A stretch of DNA of 51,598 bases from Paracoccaceae bacterium (GCA_027492585.1 JAPUEK010000076.1:1-51598); one strand, 5' to 3'; shown: positions 8,310 through 16,843, counted from the first letter of the stretch. The notes: generated by a model from the letters alone, not told the origin. Numbers and translations are program-made.

Positions 8310-8435
8310 GGCGCCCTCCCTGCCTTGGCGGCAAGGTATTGATTTCCGGCGCAAGGTCCATGGGATTGCGCGTCCCCTGCCCCGCCACGGGGTTTTCGTG
8401 CGGCGCCCCAAGGGAGGCTGCGAATGAGACGCAAT

Positions 8436-8460
8436 ATTAACTATATGATTTAATTTGACA
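8436..8460 (+). promoter_or_regulatory. Candidate promoter and AT-rich operator upstream of the mntP riboswitch
   Basis: An unusually AT-rich island holds TTGACA at 8455-8460, with TAAACG 17 bases downstream as a weak -10. Just upstream, 8436-8454 is an imperfect palindrome with arms ATTAA and TTAAT. It could bind a metal regulator; no regulator is visible nearby. Confidence 0.35.
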
Positions 8461-8482
8461 ATTTCAGAATCCACCCCTAAAC

Positions 8483-8640
8483 GACCGCCATCGGGGAGTA
8501 GCGACCGCCAGTGATGGCGGAGGCGCGTCAACAGACTCGCGGGGCCATCCGCGTGGCGTGTCCGGCCCATCCGGGCTTTGCGAGACCGTGGCGGAGGGAC
8601 CTTGCGGGCGGGGTCCGTTTCCCGCCCGGACCCGCCCCGA
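8483..8640 (+). promoter_or_regulatory. yybP-ykoY manganese riboswitch
   Basis: Conserved aptamer landmarks are readable. GGGGAGTAGC is at 8493-8502, the small hairpin CCGCCA-GTGA-TGGCGG at 8505-8520, GTCAACAGACTCGC at 8527-8540 and CTTTGCGAGACC at 8576-8587. A closing stem P1 forms between CCGCCA (8485-8490) and TGGCGG (8589-8594), and CTCGC can pair with GCGAG. Downstream, 8606-8617 and 8627-8637 form a strong GC hairpin ending 12 bases before the mntP start, a likely expression platform. This RNA class senses Mn2+ and controls Mn exporters, matching the downstream gene. It also accounts for the 340-base space between the epimerase gene and mntP. Confidence 0.9.
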
Positions 8641-8649
8641 GGAACCATC

Positions 8650-9207
8650 ATGTCCCCGATCTCCATCGGCGTTCTCGCCATCTCCATGTCTGTCGATGCC
8701 TTCATCGCCTCGCTCGGCAAGGGCGCGGCCTCCCCCCGGCCGAACGTCGGGATGGCGCTCCGCACCGGCGCGATCTTCGGTGTGGTGGAGGCGATCACCC
8801 CGCTGATCGGCTGGGCGGCGGGTATCGCGGCCAGCCGCCATGTCGCCGCCGTCGATCACTGGATCGCCTTCGCGCTGCTGTCGGCGGTGGGCGTCCACAT
8901 GGTCCTTCAGGCCCTGACCCGCAAACCGGAGGAGGCGGCGACCGGCTCACTCTGGGCGACGGTGGCCACTGCCGTCGGCACTTCGCTGGATGCCATGGCG
9001 GTCGGGGTCTCGCTGGCCTTTCTCGATGTGAACATCTTCGTCATCGCCCTCGCCATCGGCTTTGCGACCCTGCTGATGAGTTCGACAGGGGTTCTGGCGG
9101 GCCGCTTCCTCGGCCAGCGTTTCGGGCGGGTGGCCGAAGCGGTCGGGGGCTGCGCGCTTTTCGGGCTTGGCGCGATGATCCTCTTCGAGCATCTGACCGC
9201 CGCCTGA
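8650..9207 (+). CDS. mntP: Manganese efflux pump MntP
   Basis: Inner-membrane exporter of Mn2+ with six predicted helices in two repeats, 185 residues. Each half carries the conserved Asp-containing motif: [14 protein letters not shown] at residues 10-23 and [18 protein letters not shown] in the second half. The longer frame from 8578 lies inside the riboswitch; the ATG at 8650 follows GAGGAACC and gives the usual start ([18 protein letters not shown]). Expression should rise with intracellular manganese through the upstream yybP-ykoY element. The gene appears monocistronic. Confidence 0.95.
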   Translation: MSPISIGVLAISMSVDAFIASLGKGAASPRPNVGMALRTGAIFGVVEAITPLIGWAAGIAASRHVAAVDHWIAFALLSAVGVHMVLQALTRKPEEAATGSLWATVATAVGTSLDAMAVGVSLAFLDVNIFVIALAIGFATLLMSSTGVLAGRFLGQRFGRVAEAVGGCALFGLGAMILFEHLTAA

Positions 9208-9256
9208 GACGGCCTTCGCCCGCGCAGCATCCTTTCGCTGCGCCCACAAATTACGC

Positions 9257-9274
9257 TTGCGATCCAGAGCGCAA
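9257..9274. promoter_or_regulatory. Candidate operator upstream of mcl1
   Basis: Inverted repeat TTGCG-N8-CGCAA, 52 bases before the mcl1 start. Such symmetry suits a dimeric regulator of acetate or propionate assimilation genes; the regulator is not identified here. Confidence 0.35.
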
Positions 9275-9325
9275 CAATCTAACCCGCATGGCGATCAATG
9301 TGAAACATCCTTACCGGGAGAATCC

Positions 9326-10282
9326 ATGTCCTTCCGCCTGCAACCCACGCCCCCTGCCCGCCCCAACCGCTGCCAGCTTTTCGGCCCCGGCTCCCGGCCG
9401 GCACTTTTCGAGAAGATGGCGGCCTCGGCGGCGGATGTGATCAACCTCGACCTTGAGGATTCGGTGGCGCCCTCCGACAAGGACAGCGCGCGGGCCAATA
9501 TCATCGCGGCGATCGGGGCGGTCGATTGGGGGCGCAAGACGCTCTCCGTGCGGATCAACGGGCTGGATACGCCCTTCTGGTATCGGGACGTGGTGGACCT
9601 GCTGGAGCAGGCGGGCGACCGGCTCGACCAGATCATGATCCCCAAGGTCGGCTGTGCTGCGGACATCTACGCCGTCGATGCGCTCGTGACGGCGGTGGAA
9701 CGCGCCAAGGGGCGCAGGAAACCGATCTCCTTCGAGGTGATCATCGAATCGGCCGCCGGCATCTCCCATGTCGAGGAGATCGCCGCCGCCTCGCCGCGCC
9801 TGCAGGCGATGAGCCTTGGCGCGGCGGATTTCGCCGCCTCCATGGGGATGCAGACCACCGGGATCGGCGGCACGCAGGAAAATTACTACATGCTGCGCGA
9901 AGGCGTGCGGCACTGGCCCGACCCCTGGCACTGGGCGCAGGCCGCCATCGTCGCCGCCTGCCGCACCCATGGCATCCTGCCGGTGGACGGGCCGTTCGGC
10001 GATTTCTCCGACGACGAGGGCTTCCGCGCACAGGCCCGCCGCTCGGCCACGCTCGGCATGGTTGGCAAATGGGCGATCCACCCGAAGCAGGTTGCGCTCG
10101 CCAATGAGGTCTTCACCCCCTCCGACGCGGCCGTCGCCGAAGCGCGGGAGATTCTCGCCGCCATGGAGGCAGCGAAGGCCCGTGGCGAGGGCGCGACGGT
10201 GTTCAAGGGCCGTCTGGTGGACATCGCCTCGATCAAACAGGCCGAAGTGATCGTCCGGCAGGCGGAATTGCTCGCCGTATAG
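9326..10282 (+). CDS. mcl1: L-malyl-CoA / beta-methylmalyl-CoA lyase
   Basis: HpcH/HpaI-type CoA lyase of the ethylmalonyl-CoA pathway. It cleaves beta-methylmalyl-CoA to glyoxylate and propionyl-CoA and interconverts L-malyl-CoA with acetyl-CoA and glyoxylate. At 318 residues it matches, as far as I recall it, the Rhodobacter sphaeroides protein almost throughout (MSFRLQP, RPNRCQLFGPGSRPALFEKM, FEVIIESAAGI, KWAIHPKQVALANEVF). The acidic metal ligands in NLDLEDSVAP and the FEVIIES segment are intact. GGGAG at 9316 fixes the ATG at 9326 rather than the upstream in-frame ATG. It implies acetate assimilation without isocitrate lyase. Confidence 0.95.
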   Translation: MSFRLQPTPPARPNRCQLFGPGSRPALFEKMAASAADVINLDLEDSVAPSDKDSARANIIAAIGAVDWGRKTLSVRINGLDTPFWYRDVVDLLEQAGDRLDQIMIPKVGCAADIYAVDALVTAVERAKGRRKPISFEVIIESAAGISHVEEIAAASPRLQAMSLGAADFAASMGMQTTGIGGTQENYYMLREGVRHWPDPWHWAQAAIVAACRTHGILPVDGPFGDFSDDEGFRAQARRSATLGMVGKWAIHPKQVALANEVFTPSDAAVAEAREILAAMEAAKARGEGATVFKGRLVDIASIKQAEVIVRQAELLAV

Positions 10283-10607
10283 AGAGATTTATTGACAGCC
10301 TGCCCTCGTTGCGGGCAAGAGAAGTGACGCTACGTCGCTTTTGTCGGCAGACTGCAAAAGAATACCCGCGCGGTGGAGGGAGAGGAGGCCCGACACCGCA
10401 TCCAGGGGAGGACAGGACGCCCCAAGGCCCGGCCTTGGGGCGTCCGCGTTTTCGGGGCGCGGTCTGGACGGAAAGGGCGCGTCAGCCGTTCTCCGTCTTC
10501 CGCCCGCAGGCAGGGGCCCTGCCTCCGCCAAAACCTGCGCCCTCCTGGCGAACCGATCGCTCCGCCGCCCCCCGGCGGGACGGGCAATCCGCCCCGGATT
10601 CCCGTGT
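10283..10607. other. Non-coding interval between convergent mcl1 and araC-type gene
   Basis: I find no convincing gene here. It holds a short hairpin just after mcl1 (around GACGCTACGTC followed by GCTTTT), a very strong perfect palindrome at 10415-10445, and a second GC palindrome AGGCAGGGGCCCTGCCT near 10505-10525. Reading frames across it lack recognisable protein character. Confidence 0.6.
10415..10453. terminator. Strong bidirectional terminator hairpin
   Basis: GGACGCCCCAAGGCC (10415-10429) is perfectly complementary to GGCCTTGGGGCGTCC (10431-10445), followed by GCGTTTT. It lies between mcl1 and the convergent AraC-family gene. Confidence 0.75.
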
Positions 10608-11447
10608 CTATGCCCGCAGCGGCACACAGATCTCCGTCAGCAGGTCCTCCGGCGCGGTATCCATCGGGTTGTTCAGATAAACCTCGAAGACCGGGCTGTC
10701 GGCAGGGTGCCGTCCCGATTGCGGCAGCCATTGCGCGTAAAGCTGATCATAGGCGGCGGAAAGGCCGGAATAGGGACCCTGATAGCGCAGCACCGCATGG
10801 GGACCACCGGGCAAGGTCACGCCGACCAGCGGCGGCGCCGGATTCTCCGTCCCGGCAAGCTCGATCCCGGCATGGCTCCGCAGGGCCTCGGGCGCCACGG
10901 CGGAAGGATCATCGTAATAGACCCCGACCAGCCGCCCGGCCCCGGCGAAAAGCCCGCGGGCGCCCAGAATGGCCCCGAGCTTCTCGAAGGCCTTGCTGAT
11001 CAGCATATACGGCCCCTCATGCGGCATGGCGGCCAGATGGCGGGCGGGTTCGTTTCGGATTGCGACAGAATACATCAGGGGATCTCCGGTTCTGAAAGGG
11101 GGAGGAAGAGGGCGCAGCTCGCCCCGGCGGCGGAAAGCCACGGGGGAAAGGCCGCAGGTCTCGGTAAAGGCGCGCACGAAAGAGGCGGCATTGGGGTAGC
11201 CCACCGACCGCGCGATCCGCGCGACCGGCTCGGCGCCCTGCACGAGCGCCACGGAGGCGCGATGCATCCGCATCCGCCGCACCGCCTGCGCCGCCGTCTG
11301 GCCGGTCATCGCATGGAAGACCCGGTGGAAGTGGAACCGCGACAGCGCCGCCACCTCCGCCAGGGCATCCAGGGACAGATCGCCCGCAGGATGGTCATGG
11401 ATGTGATCCATCACCCGGATCAGCCGTTTTTCGTAATCGTTGGCCAT
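10608..11447 (-). CDS. AraC-family regulator with GyrI-like effector domain
   Basis: 279 residues. Residues about 5-105 are an AraC/XylS double helix-turn-helix ([21 protein letters not shown], then [20 protein letters not shown]). The rest is a GyrI-like small-molecule-binding domain (from about [23 protein letters not shown] to the end, including [21 protein letters not shown] and VFEVYLNNP). This order, DNA-binding domain first, is that of Rob-type regulators that sense hydrophobic or toxic compounds. The real start is the ATG at 11447; the open frame extends far upstream antisense to accA. It is divergent from accA, with 129 bases between starts. Target genes are unknown. Confidence 0.88.
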   Translation of the reverse strand: MANDYEKRLIRVMDHIHDHPAGDLSLDALAEVAALSRFHFHRVFHAMTGQTAAQAVRRMRMHRASVALVQGAEPVARIARSVGYPNAASFVRAFTETCGLSPVAFRRRGELRPLPPPFRTGDPLMYSVAIRNEPARHLAAMPHEGPYMLISKAFEKLGAILGARGLFAGAGRLVGVYYDDPSAVAPEALRSHAGIELAGTENPAPPLVGVTLPGGPHAVLRYQGPYSGLSAAYDQLYAQWLPQSGRHPADSPVFEVYLNNPMDTAPEDLLTEICVPLRA

Positions 11448-11508
11448 CCTGCGGCTCCTCTGTCCCGGCCCTCTTCTGCCCGGCATCCCGCTCACAAATC
11501 TTGCCGAG

Positions 11509-11537
11509 TTGCATCTTGGGCCGGGCTTGGCCATATA
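11509..11537 (+). promoter_or_regulatory. Candidate promoter for accA
   Basis: TTGCAT at 11509-11514, 17-base spacer, CATATA at 11532-11537, followed by the accA ribosome-binding site GGGAG at 11566. Assigned by eye. Confidence 0.4.
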
Positions 11538-11576
11538 GTCGCACAGGCGCCCAAAGTCAGGCGGCGGGAGTATGCG

Positions 11577-12536
11577 ATGAACTACCTTGAGTTTGAAAAG
11601 CCCCTCGCGGAAATCGAAGGCAAGGCGGAAGAGTTGCGCGCCATGGCCCGGTCGAACACCGGCATGGATGTCAGCAAGGAAGCCGAGGCGCTCGACCGCA
11701 AGGCGGATGTGCTCTTGAAGGATCTCTACAAATCCCTGACCCCCTGGCAGAAATGCCAGGTCGCGCGCCACCCCGACCGGCCGCATACCAAGGATTACAT
11801 CGACGCGCTGTTCACCGAATACACCGCCCTTGCCGGGGATCGCGGCTTTTCGGACGATCATGCGGTGATGGGCGGTCTTGCCCGCTTCAACGATGCCCCG
11901 GTCGTGGTGATCGGCCATGAGAAGGGCAACGACACCAAGAGCCGGATCGAGCGCAACTTCGGCATGGCCCGGCCCGAGGGCTATCGCAAGGCCGTGCGGC
12001 TGATGGAGATGGCCGACCGCTTCCGCCTGCCGGTGATCACGCTGATCGACACGCCCGGCGCCTATCCGGGCAAGGGTGCGGAGGAACGCGGTCAGGCCGA
12101 GGCGATTGCGCGCTCCACCGAGAAATGTCTCCAGATCGGCGTGCCGCTGGTTTCGGTGGTGATCGGCGAGGGCGGCTCGGGCGGGGCGGTGGCCTTTGCC
12201 ACCGCGAACCGTGTCGCCATGCTGGAACATTCCGTCTATTCGGTGATCACGCCGGAAGGCTGCGCCTCGATCCTGTGGAAGGACGCCGAGAAGATGCGCG
12301 AAGCCGCCGAGGCCATGCGCCTGACCGCGCAGGAGCTGCAAAAGCTCGGCGTGATCGACCGGATCGTCAAGGAACCCCTGGGCGGGGCGCAGCGCGGCCG
12401 CAAGGAGACCATCGAGGCGGTCGGCAAGGCCATCGAGACCATGCTGAAGGAGCTGACCGGCAAGAAGCCCGATGCGCTCGTCAGGGACCGCCGCCAGAAA
12501 TTCCTCGACATGGGCTCCAAGGGGCTCGCGGCATGA
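11577..12536 (+). CDS. accA: Acetyl-CoA carboxylase carboxyltransferase subunit alpha
   Basis: Alpha subunit of the carboxyltransferase that makes malonyl-CoA for fatty-acid synthesis; works with AccD, which is not in this window. 319 residues, the usual length. [21 protein letters not shown] is the family N-terminus; [23 protein letters not shown] and [15 protein letters not shown] form the crotonase-like core with the oxyanion glycines. GGGAG lies 6 bases before the ATG. Its stop codon overlaps the start of a small multidrug-resistance-type transporter gene (ATGA), so at least three genes form one operon. Confidence 0.97.
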   Translation: MNYLEFEKPLAEIEGKAEELRAMARSNTGMDVSKEAEALDRKADVLLKDLYKSLTPWQKCQVARHPDRPHTKDYIDALFTEYTALAGDRGFSDDHAVMGGLARFNDAPVVVIGHEKGNDTKSRIERNFGMARPEGYRKAVRLMEMADRFRLPVITLIDTPGAYPGKGAEERGQAEAIARSTEKCLQIGVPLVSVVIGEGGSGGAVAFATANRVAMLEHSVYSVITPEGCASILWKDAEKMREAAEAMRLTAQELQKLGVIDRIVKEPLGGAQRGRKETIEAVGKAIETMLKELTGKKPDALVRDRRQKFLDMGSKGLAA

Positions 12537-12847
12537 ACCCCTGGGTGATCGTTCTGATCGCGGGGCTGCTGGAGACCGGCTGGGCGATCGGGCTGAAATA
12601 TTCGGAAGGCTTCACGCGGCTGGTGCCTTCTGTGCTGACGCTGGTGGGCGCTGTGGCGAGCTTCTGGCTTCTGTCGCTGGCGATGAAGGATCTGCCTGTC
12701 GGCACGGCTTATGCCGTCTGGGTCGGGATCGGCGCGGTCGGGACCGCGCTTCTGGCCGTCGCGCTGTTCGGGGAGCCGGTGAACATCGCCCGCGTGCTTG
12801 GCGTCGGCCTGATCCTCGGCGGGATCATCACGCTGAAACTGGCATGA
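12533..12847 (+). CDS. sugE: SMR-family transporter, guanidinium exporter type (Gdx/SugE)
   Basis: 104 residues, four transmembrane helices, a dual-topology dimer in the inner membrane. The essential glutamate is residue 14 in [19 protein letters not shown]. The [20 protein letters not shown] stretch in helix 3 is closer to the SugE/Gdx branch, which exports guanidinium and small cations in exchange for protons, than to EmrE. Start and stop overlap neighbours by 4 bases on both sides. No guanidine riboswitch precedes it, since it sits inside the accA operon, so control by guanidine is not evident. Confidence 0.9.
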   Translation: MNPWVIVLIAGLLETGWAIGLKYSEGFTRLVPSVLTLVGAVASFWLLSLAMKDLPVGTAYAVWVGIGAVGTALLAVALFGEPVNIARVLGVGLILGGIITLKLA

Positions 12848-13347
12848 TCCGGGCGCTTGCCCTCCTCCTCGCCCTTGCCTTTTCCGGGCCGGCGGGGGCG
12901 GAAGGCACGCTCGAAGGGCGGACCGTCACCTTCACCGTCCTGACCTATGACGACCCCGCCCAGCCGATGCTGGAAGCGCAGGGGCGCACCGTCACCGTGG
13001 GCAAAGGCGTGGAATTCGGGCTCGACCCCGAGGGCGGCCTGATCGGCGGCTTGCAGATCGTGCCGGTGGAGATCGAGATCACCCCGACCCGGCTGGAAGC
13101 GCGCTATACGGTCGGGCCGGGGACCTTCTACGGCGCGGCCTTCAACGGCTATGTGCTGATCTTCGAGACCGATTGCGCGCTGTTCGACAAGGTGAGGATC
13201 GACCCCGCCTTCACCACCATGGACCTGCGGCCCGAGGATGTGCGGGCCGAGGCGGGGCGGCTTTTCCTCAATGTCGCGGGCAAGGACTATGGGCCGGGCA
13301 AGCGCTTTGCGCTCGATTTCTCTGTTGCCGATTGTCCGATGAGCTGA
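12844..13347 (+). CDS. Exported protein of unknown function, 167 aa
   Basis: N-terminal signal peptide ([21 protein letters not shown], cleavage likely after AGA), then a beta-rich mature domain of about 148 residues with GRTVTFTVLTYDDP, YTVGPGTFYGAAFNGYVL and LFLNVAGKDYGPGKRFALDF. I do not recognise the family. Two cysteines (IFETDCALFDK and the near-terminal ADCPMS) could form a disulfide in the periplasm. It overlaps the SMR gene by 4 bases, so it is third in the accA operon. One repeat element follows its stop codon. Confidence 0.75.
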   Translation: MIRALALLLALAFSGPAGAEGTLEGRTVTFTVLTYDDPAQPMLEAQGRTVTVGKGVEFGLDPEGGLIGGLQIVPVEIEITPTRLEARYTVGPGTFYGAAFNGYVLIFETDCALFDKVRIDPAFTTMDLRPEDVRAEAGRLFLNVAGKDYGPGKRFALDFSVADCPMS

Positions 13348-13367
13348 GCGCGGGCGGAAGTTCCGGA

Positions 13368-13410
13368 AGCCTCCGGCGGGGATATTTGGAAAGAGAAGAA
13401 AGGGCCTGAG
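13368..13410 (-). repeat. AAATATCC modular repeat, module A (copy 2)
   Basis: GCCTCCGGCGGGGATATTT followed by GGAAAGAGAAGAAAGGGCC. Core GGATATTT at 13380-13387. It lies between two convergent genes, right after the stop of the exported-protein gene. Confidence 0.85.
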
Positions 13411-13414
13411 CGCG

Positions 13415-14023
13415 TTACCACATGCCAAGGTGGGCGCGGGTGGCGCGCTCGCGGTCGTAACCGGCGCCGTCGATGCGGCCCTCGCTCGCCTCTTGCAGCA
13501 TCTGGCCGACGCTGGGCAGGCCGGACGAACAATCGCCCGAGGTCCAGAGCGCCGAGCGTTGCAGGGCGCGGGCGCATTGGGAATAGACTTCGGCGATGGT
13601 GATGACGATGACGCTGCGCGGCTGTTTGCCGTCGCGGGCGAAGCGGGTGAGGAGTGCGGGCTCGGCCGAAAGCCGGGCCGTGCCGTTGACGCGGACCGAG
13701 GTGGTCGAACCGGGGATGAGGAAACAGAGGCTCACCCGTCCGTCGCGCAGGATGTTTCGCAGGCTGTCGATGCGCTCGTTGCCCTTCCAGTCGGGCATCA
13801 GCAGGGTCACGGCGTCGAGCGCCGTCACCACCGGCCCTTCATCGCCGCGCGGGCTGCCGTCGGTGCCTTCGGGGCCGACCGTGCTCAGCAGGCAGAAGCG
13901 CGAGCGGTCGAGGAAGGCGCGGTAGGCCGGGGTCAGCCGGGCGGAGACCTTGGCCATCGCCGGAAGGCCGGGCGTGCCGTAAAGCTCATGGAGGGCGTCG
14001 AGGCTGGTGATCCATCCGGTCAT
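13415..14023 (-). CDS. Pyridoxamine 5'-phosphate oxidase-like FMN protein
   Basis: 202 residues with the split-barrel flavin-binding fold: FCLLSTVGPEGTDGSPRGDEG, TLLMPDWKGNERIDSLRNILRDGRVSLCFL and TSVRVNGTARLSAEPALLTRF. This resembles the MSMEG_1061-type family of FMN-dependent PNPOx-like proteins, whose substrates are mostly unknown, rather than PdxH itself. A cluster of cysteines near the C-terminus (SQCARAL and GDCSSG) may matter. It overlaps the TfoX-domain gene by 3 bases and ends just short of a repeat element. Confidence 0.82.
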   Translation of the reverse strand: MTGWITSLDALHELYGTPGLPAMAKVSARLTPAYRAFLDRSRFCLLSTVGPEGTDGSPRGDEGPVVTALDAVTLLMPDWKGNERIDSLRNILRDGRVSLCFLIPGSTTSVRVNGTARLSAEPALLTRFARDGKQPRSVIVITIAEVYSQCARALQRSALWTSGDCSSGLPSVGQMLQEASEGRIDGAGYDRERATRAHLGMW

Positions 14024-14343
14024 GCCTTGGCCTTCGGGCGTTTCGGTTTCGGGGGCGGCAGGGCGCGGGCCACGGCGCCGAGCAGGGTCTGGAGGGCGCC
14101 ATCCTCATCAAGGGCGGCATCGGCGACCAGATGGGGTCTGGCGCCGGGATAGGGGGGCGCCAGTCCGGCCTCCGGCACCAGGGCCAAGGCTTCTGGCAGC
14201 GGCTTGACGAAGATGCGGTCGTCGCAGACCAGCGCCACCACCTTGCCGTCGAGATAGAGCGCATATTCGCCGAACATCTTGCGGGCGGTCACCTCGCGGG
14301 TCTGGTCGAGGATGGCGGCGATGGTACGGGCTTCCGTGGCCAC
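14020..14343 (-). CDS. TfoX N-terminal domain protein
   Basis: 107 residues with only the TfoX/Sxy N-terminal domain: VTARKMFGEYALYLDGKVVALVCDDRIFVKPLPEA. In gammaproteobacteria the full-length protein activates competence genes through CRP; stand-alone N-terminal domain proteins in alphaproteobacteria have no established role. The C-terminus is a Pro/Lys-rich tail (PPPKPKRPKAKA). It starts 3 bases after the end of plsC and overlaps the following PNPOx-like gene, so it is embedded in the ftsE-ftsX-plsC transcription unit. Confidence 0.85.
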   Translation of the reverse strand: MATEARTIAAILDQTREVTARKMFGEYALYLDGKVVALVCDDRIFVKPLPEALALVPEAGLAPPYPGARPHLVADAALDEDGALQTLLGAVARALPPPKPKRPKAKA

Positions 14344-14346
14344 GGC

Positions 14347-15066
14347 TCAGGCCCGCGCCTCGGCCATCAGCCGGTCGGAGGCGGTCTCCACCGCCTCTTC
14401 GAGGCGCGCCATGAAGGCCTCGTTGGGCAGGCCCGGCTGGATTGGCATCAGGAATTCCACCACGGCGACGCCGGGTTTCCGAAGGATGCCGCGCTTGGGC
14501 CAGAAGAGCCCGACATTGGTGGCAACCGGCACGCAGGGCTGCTCAAGCTGTTGATAGAGCACGGCGGTTCCGACCTTGTAGGGCCGCTTTTCCCCCGGCG
14601 CGACCCGCGTTCCCTGCGGATAGATGATCAGCTGTCCGGCCCGTGCCGCGCCCGATTGCACATCCTCCCGCATCTTCGTGATCGCCGCCCCGCGCTTGCC
14701 GCGGTTGACCGGAACACAGCCGATCCGCAGCGCATACCAGCCGAGGATCGGGGCGAAGCGCAGTTCCGCCTTCATGATGAACTTGCCGCGCGGCACGGCG
14801 CCGAAGATCAGGATGATGTCGAGAAAGCTCTGGTGCTTGGCGGCGATCAGGACTTCGCCGGTCGGCACCACGCCCCGCACCTCACCCCTGAGGCCGCAGA
14901 GCATCCGCAGCGACCAGACCACCCAGCGGCAGAAGGTATGGCAGGCCGCCAGCGCGCCATCCCGGCTGAAGATCGCATAGGGCAGGTAGATCAGCCCGAT
15001 CACTGCCATCGACAGATACATCTGCACGATGAAGATCAGCGACATCACCCAGCGGAAGACCAGCAT
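14347..15066 (-). CDS. plsC: 1-acylglycerol-3-phosphate O-acyltransferase
   Basis: Adds the second acyl chain to lysophosphatidic acid in phospholipid synthesis, at the cytoplasmic face of the inner membrane. 239 residues. A hydrophobic N-terminal region (residues about 1-35) precedes the HX4D catalytic motif KHQSFLD. RIGCVPVNRG and YPQGTRVAPGE (a variant of the EGTR motif) follow, then the VAT/PxxxP segment. Its start overlaps the stop of ftsX by one base, so it is translationally coupled to it. Confidence 0.93.
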   Translation of the reverse strand: MLVFRWVMSLIFIVQMYLSMAVIGLIYLPYAIFSRDGALAACHTFCRWVVWSLRMLCGLRGEVRGVVPTGEVLIAAKHQSFLDIILIFGAVPRGKFIMKAELRFAPILGWYALRIGCVPVNRGKRGAAITKMREDVQSGAARAGQLIIYPQGTRVAPGEKRPYKVGTAVLYQQLEQPCVPVATNVGLFWPKRGILRKPGVAVVEFLMPIQPGLPNEAFMARLEEAVETASDRLMAEARA

Positions 15067-15944
15067 CAGTTCAGCTCCTTCAGTTTTCGGAACGCCGCGA
15101 GGCGGGTGGCGGCGAAGGCCACGAGGGCGGAAAGCGGCGGCAGCACGAAGGGCCAGAGCCAGCCAGCCCCCTGAAAGCCGAGCCCGGTGAGAAAGCCGCC
15201 CGCCGTATCGGCGGAGGGCAGGATCGCCACGCCGATCAGACCGGCCAAGGCCCCTGCCGCCGATCCGACCAGAGCGCGCAGGGTGAAGCGGCGCACGAAG
15301 GCGCGGGCGATGTAGCTGTCGCGCGCGCCCACGAGCCGCAGCACCTGGATGACCTGGGCATTGGCGGCAAGCGAGGCATTGGCGGCAAGCGTGATCATCG
15401 CCGCCATCGCCGCCGCGATCAGCCCGATGGACAGAAAGCCCAGAAGCCGCAGCCGGTCCGCCGCCACCGCCATCGGCCGCCGCCAGCGGGTGTGGTCGTC
15501 GAGCACCGCCCCCGGCGCCTCGGCGGCAAGGCGCTGCCGCAGCCCCTCGCCGTCATAGCCGGAGCCATCCTCCACCACCTCGATCAGCCGCGGCAGGGGC
15601 AGCGCATCGACCGGCAGATCGGGACCGAACCACGGCTCCAGCAGCTTGCGCTGCTCCTCCTCCGACAGGGCGCGGGCGGAAGCGATGCCGGGTGTCTCGG
15701 CCAGCAGCGCCAGCACCGCCTTGGTTTGCAGGTCGATCTGATCCTCGGGGGCCGAAAGGCGGACCGTCGCCGTCCGCTCCAGCGCGCCGGCCCAGCGTTC
15801 CGCGAGCCGCCCGGAGGCGAGCGACAGGGCCAGCGCGAAGACCGCGAGGAAGGTCATCGCGGCGGCGGTGAAGCTTGTGAGCCAGGCGGTCGGGCCGGAG
15901 GGCGGGACCACGCTGTCGCCGGTTTCCTGAAGGGAGAGCCTCAC
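15066..15944 (-). CDS. ftsX: Cell division ABC transporter permease FtsX
   Basis: Membrane partner of FtsE that transmits ATP hydrolysis across the membrane to septal peptidoglycan hydrolase activators. 292 residues with four predicted helices: one near residues 22-45, then a periplasmic domain of about 120 residues (TVRLSAPEDQIDLQTKAVLALLAETPGI onwards), then three helices in the last 130 residues. NAQVIQVLRLVGARDSYIARAFVRRF is the conserved FtsX coupling region. It overlaps ftsE by 4 bases. Confidence 0.92.
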   Translation of the reverse strand: MRLSLQETGDSVVPPSGPTAWLTSFTAAAMTFLAVFALALSLASGRLAERWAGALERTATVRLSAPEDQIDLQTKAVLALLAETPGIASARALSEEEQRKLLEPWFGPDLPVDALPLPRLIEVVEDGSGYDGEGLRQRLAAEAPGAVLDDHTRWRRPMAVAADRLRLLGFLSIGLIAAAMAAMITLAANASLAANAQVIQVLRLVGARDSYIARAFVRRFTLRALVGSAAGALAGLIGVAILPSADTAGGFLTGLGFQGAGWLWPFVLPPLSALVAFAATRLAAFRKLKELN

Positions 15945-16612
15945 AGATCCGCCCCCGCCAGTTGCACCCGCCGCTTGGCGATCCGCAGCACCCGTACCGG
16001 CACCTGGGATTTCGCCTGACGGATCAGGTTCAGGTCATGGGTGGCGACCAGCACCGTCTTGCCCATCCGGTTCAGCTCCACCAGAAGCGTCAGCAGCCGC
16101 AGCGACATGTCCCAGTCGAGGTTGCCGGTCGGCTCGTCGGCCACGATCACATCCGGGCCGATGATCACCGCCCGCGCCAGCGCCGCCCGCTGCCGCTCCC
16201 CCCCCGAGAGCGAAGGCGGCAGCGCGCCCTTCAGCCGGTCGAGACCGACCCAGTTCAGCAGGTCGTCCAGATCGCGCGGCGCCCCGGCCTTGCCCGCCAC
16301 CGTGAGCGGCAGCGAGACATTGGCGCCGAGCGGCAGATGGTCGAGAAACTGGCAATCCTGATGCACCACCCCGATGCGGCGCCTGGTCAGGGCCACCTCG
16401 TCACGGCTGAGGCTGCGGACCTCCCGGTCGAAAAGGGAGACACGCCCCGCCGTGGGCAGGAGATCGGCATAGCAGAGCTTGAGGAAGGTGGTCTTGCCCG
16501 CCCCGGATGGCCCGGTCAGGAAGTGGAAGGACCCCGGCGCGAGCCGCAGCGAGATCTCGGACAACAGCTCGCCCCCGCCGTAATTGTAGGCGACATTCTC
16601 GAAAGCAATCAC
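15941..16612 (-). CDS. ftsE: Cell division ATP-binding protein FtsE
   Basis: ABC ATPase of the FtsEX complex at the division site. 223 residues. Walker A GPSGAGKTT, Q-loop VVHQDCQFLDHLP, signature LSGGERQRAALARA, Walker B DVIVADEPTGNLD and switch histidine VATHD are all intact. The likely start is GTG at 16612, with GGGGACGCC upstream. It heads the ftsE-ftsX-plsC-tfoX-like-PNPOx unit and is divergent from the zinc-ribbon gene, with about 230 bases between them. Confidence 0.94.
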   Translation of the reverse strand: MIAFENVAYNYGGGELLSEISLRLAPGSFHFLTGPSGAGKTTFLKLCYADLLPTAGRVSLFDREVRSLSRDEVALTRRRIGVVHQDCQFLDHLPLGANVSLPLTVAGKAGAPRDLDDLLNWVGLDRLKGALPPSLSGGERQRAALARAVIIGPDVIVADEPTGNLDWDMSLRLLTLLVELNRMGKTVLVATHDLNLIRQAKSQVPVRVLRIAKRRVQLAGADL

Positions 16613-16843
16613 TCTGGCGTCCCCGACCTCTCACCCGACCTGCCCGGCACCTGCGGCAGGCCACCCGCAGGCGCGTCCACAGGTGCGTCCACGGGCGCGT
16701 CCCTTGTGCCACAGCATCGCGCAAGAACCACGGGGTTTCAATCGGCCCGGCCCGAACTTGGCCACAAAGACTTGGATATAAGGAGGATCGTTGCTACAAC
16801 ATCAACGATGTCGGCTCGTGCCTGTTTCCGGATGGTCCCCAAG

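Noticed and set aside
8310-8798. N-terminal extension of the dipeptide epimerase
   Set aside because: Would run through the riboswitch and mntP on the opposite strand; a strong ribosome-binding site marks the ATG at 8309.
10341-11576. Long N-terminal extension of accA
   Set aside because: The family N-terminus and ribosome-binding site place the start at 11577; the extension overlaps the AraC-type gene antisense.
15962-16843. Upstream extension of the zinc-ribbon protein frame
   Set aside because: It is antisense to ftsE and contains no domain; the zinc ribbon begins at the ATG at 16844.
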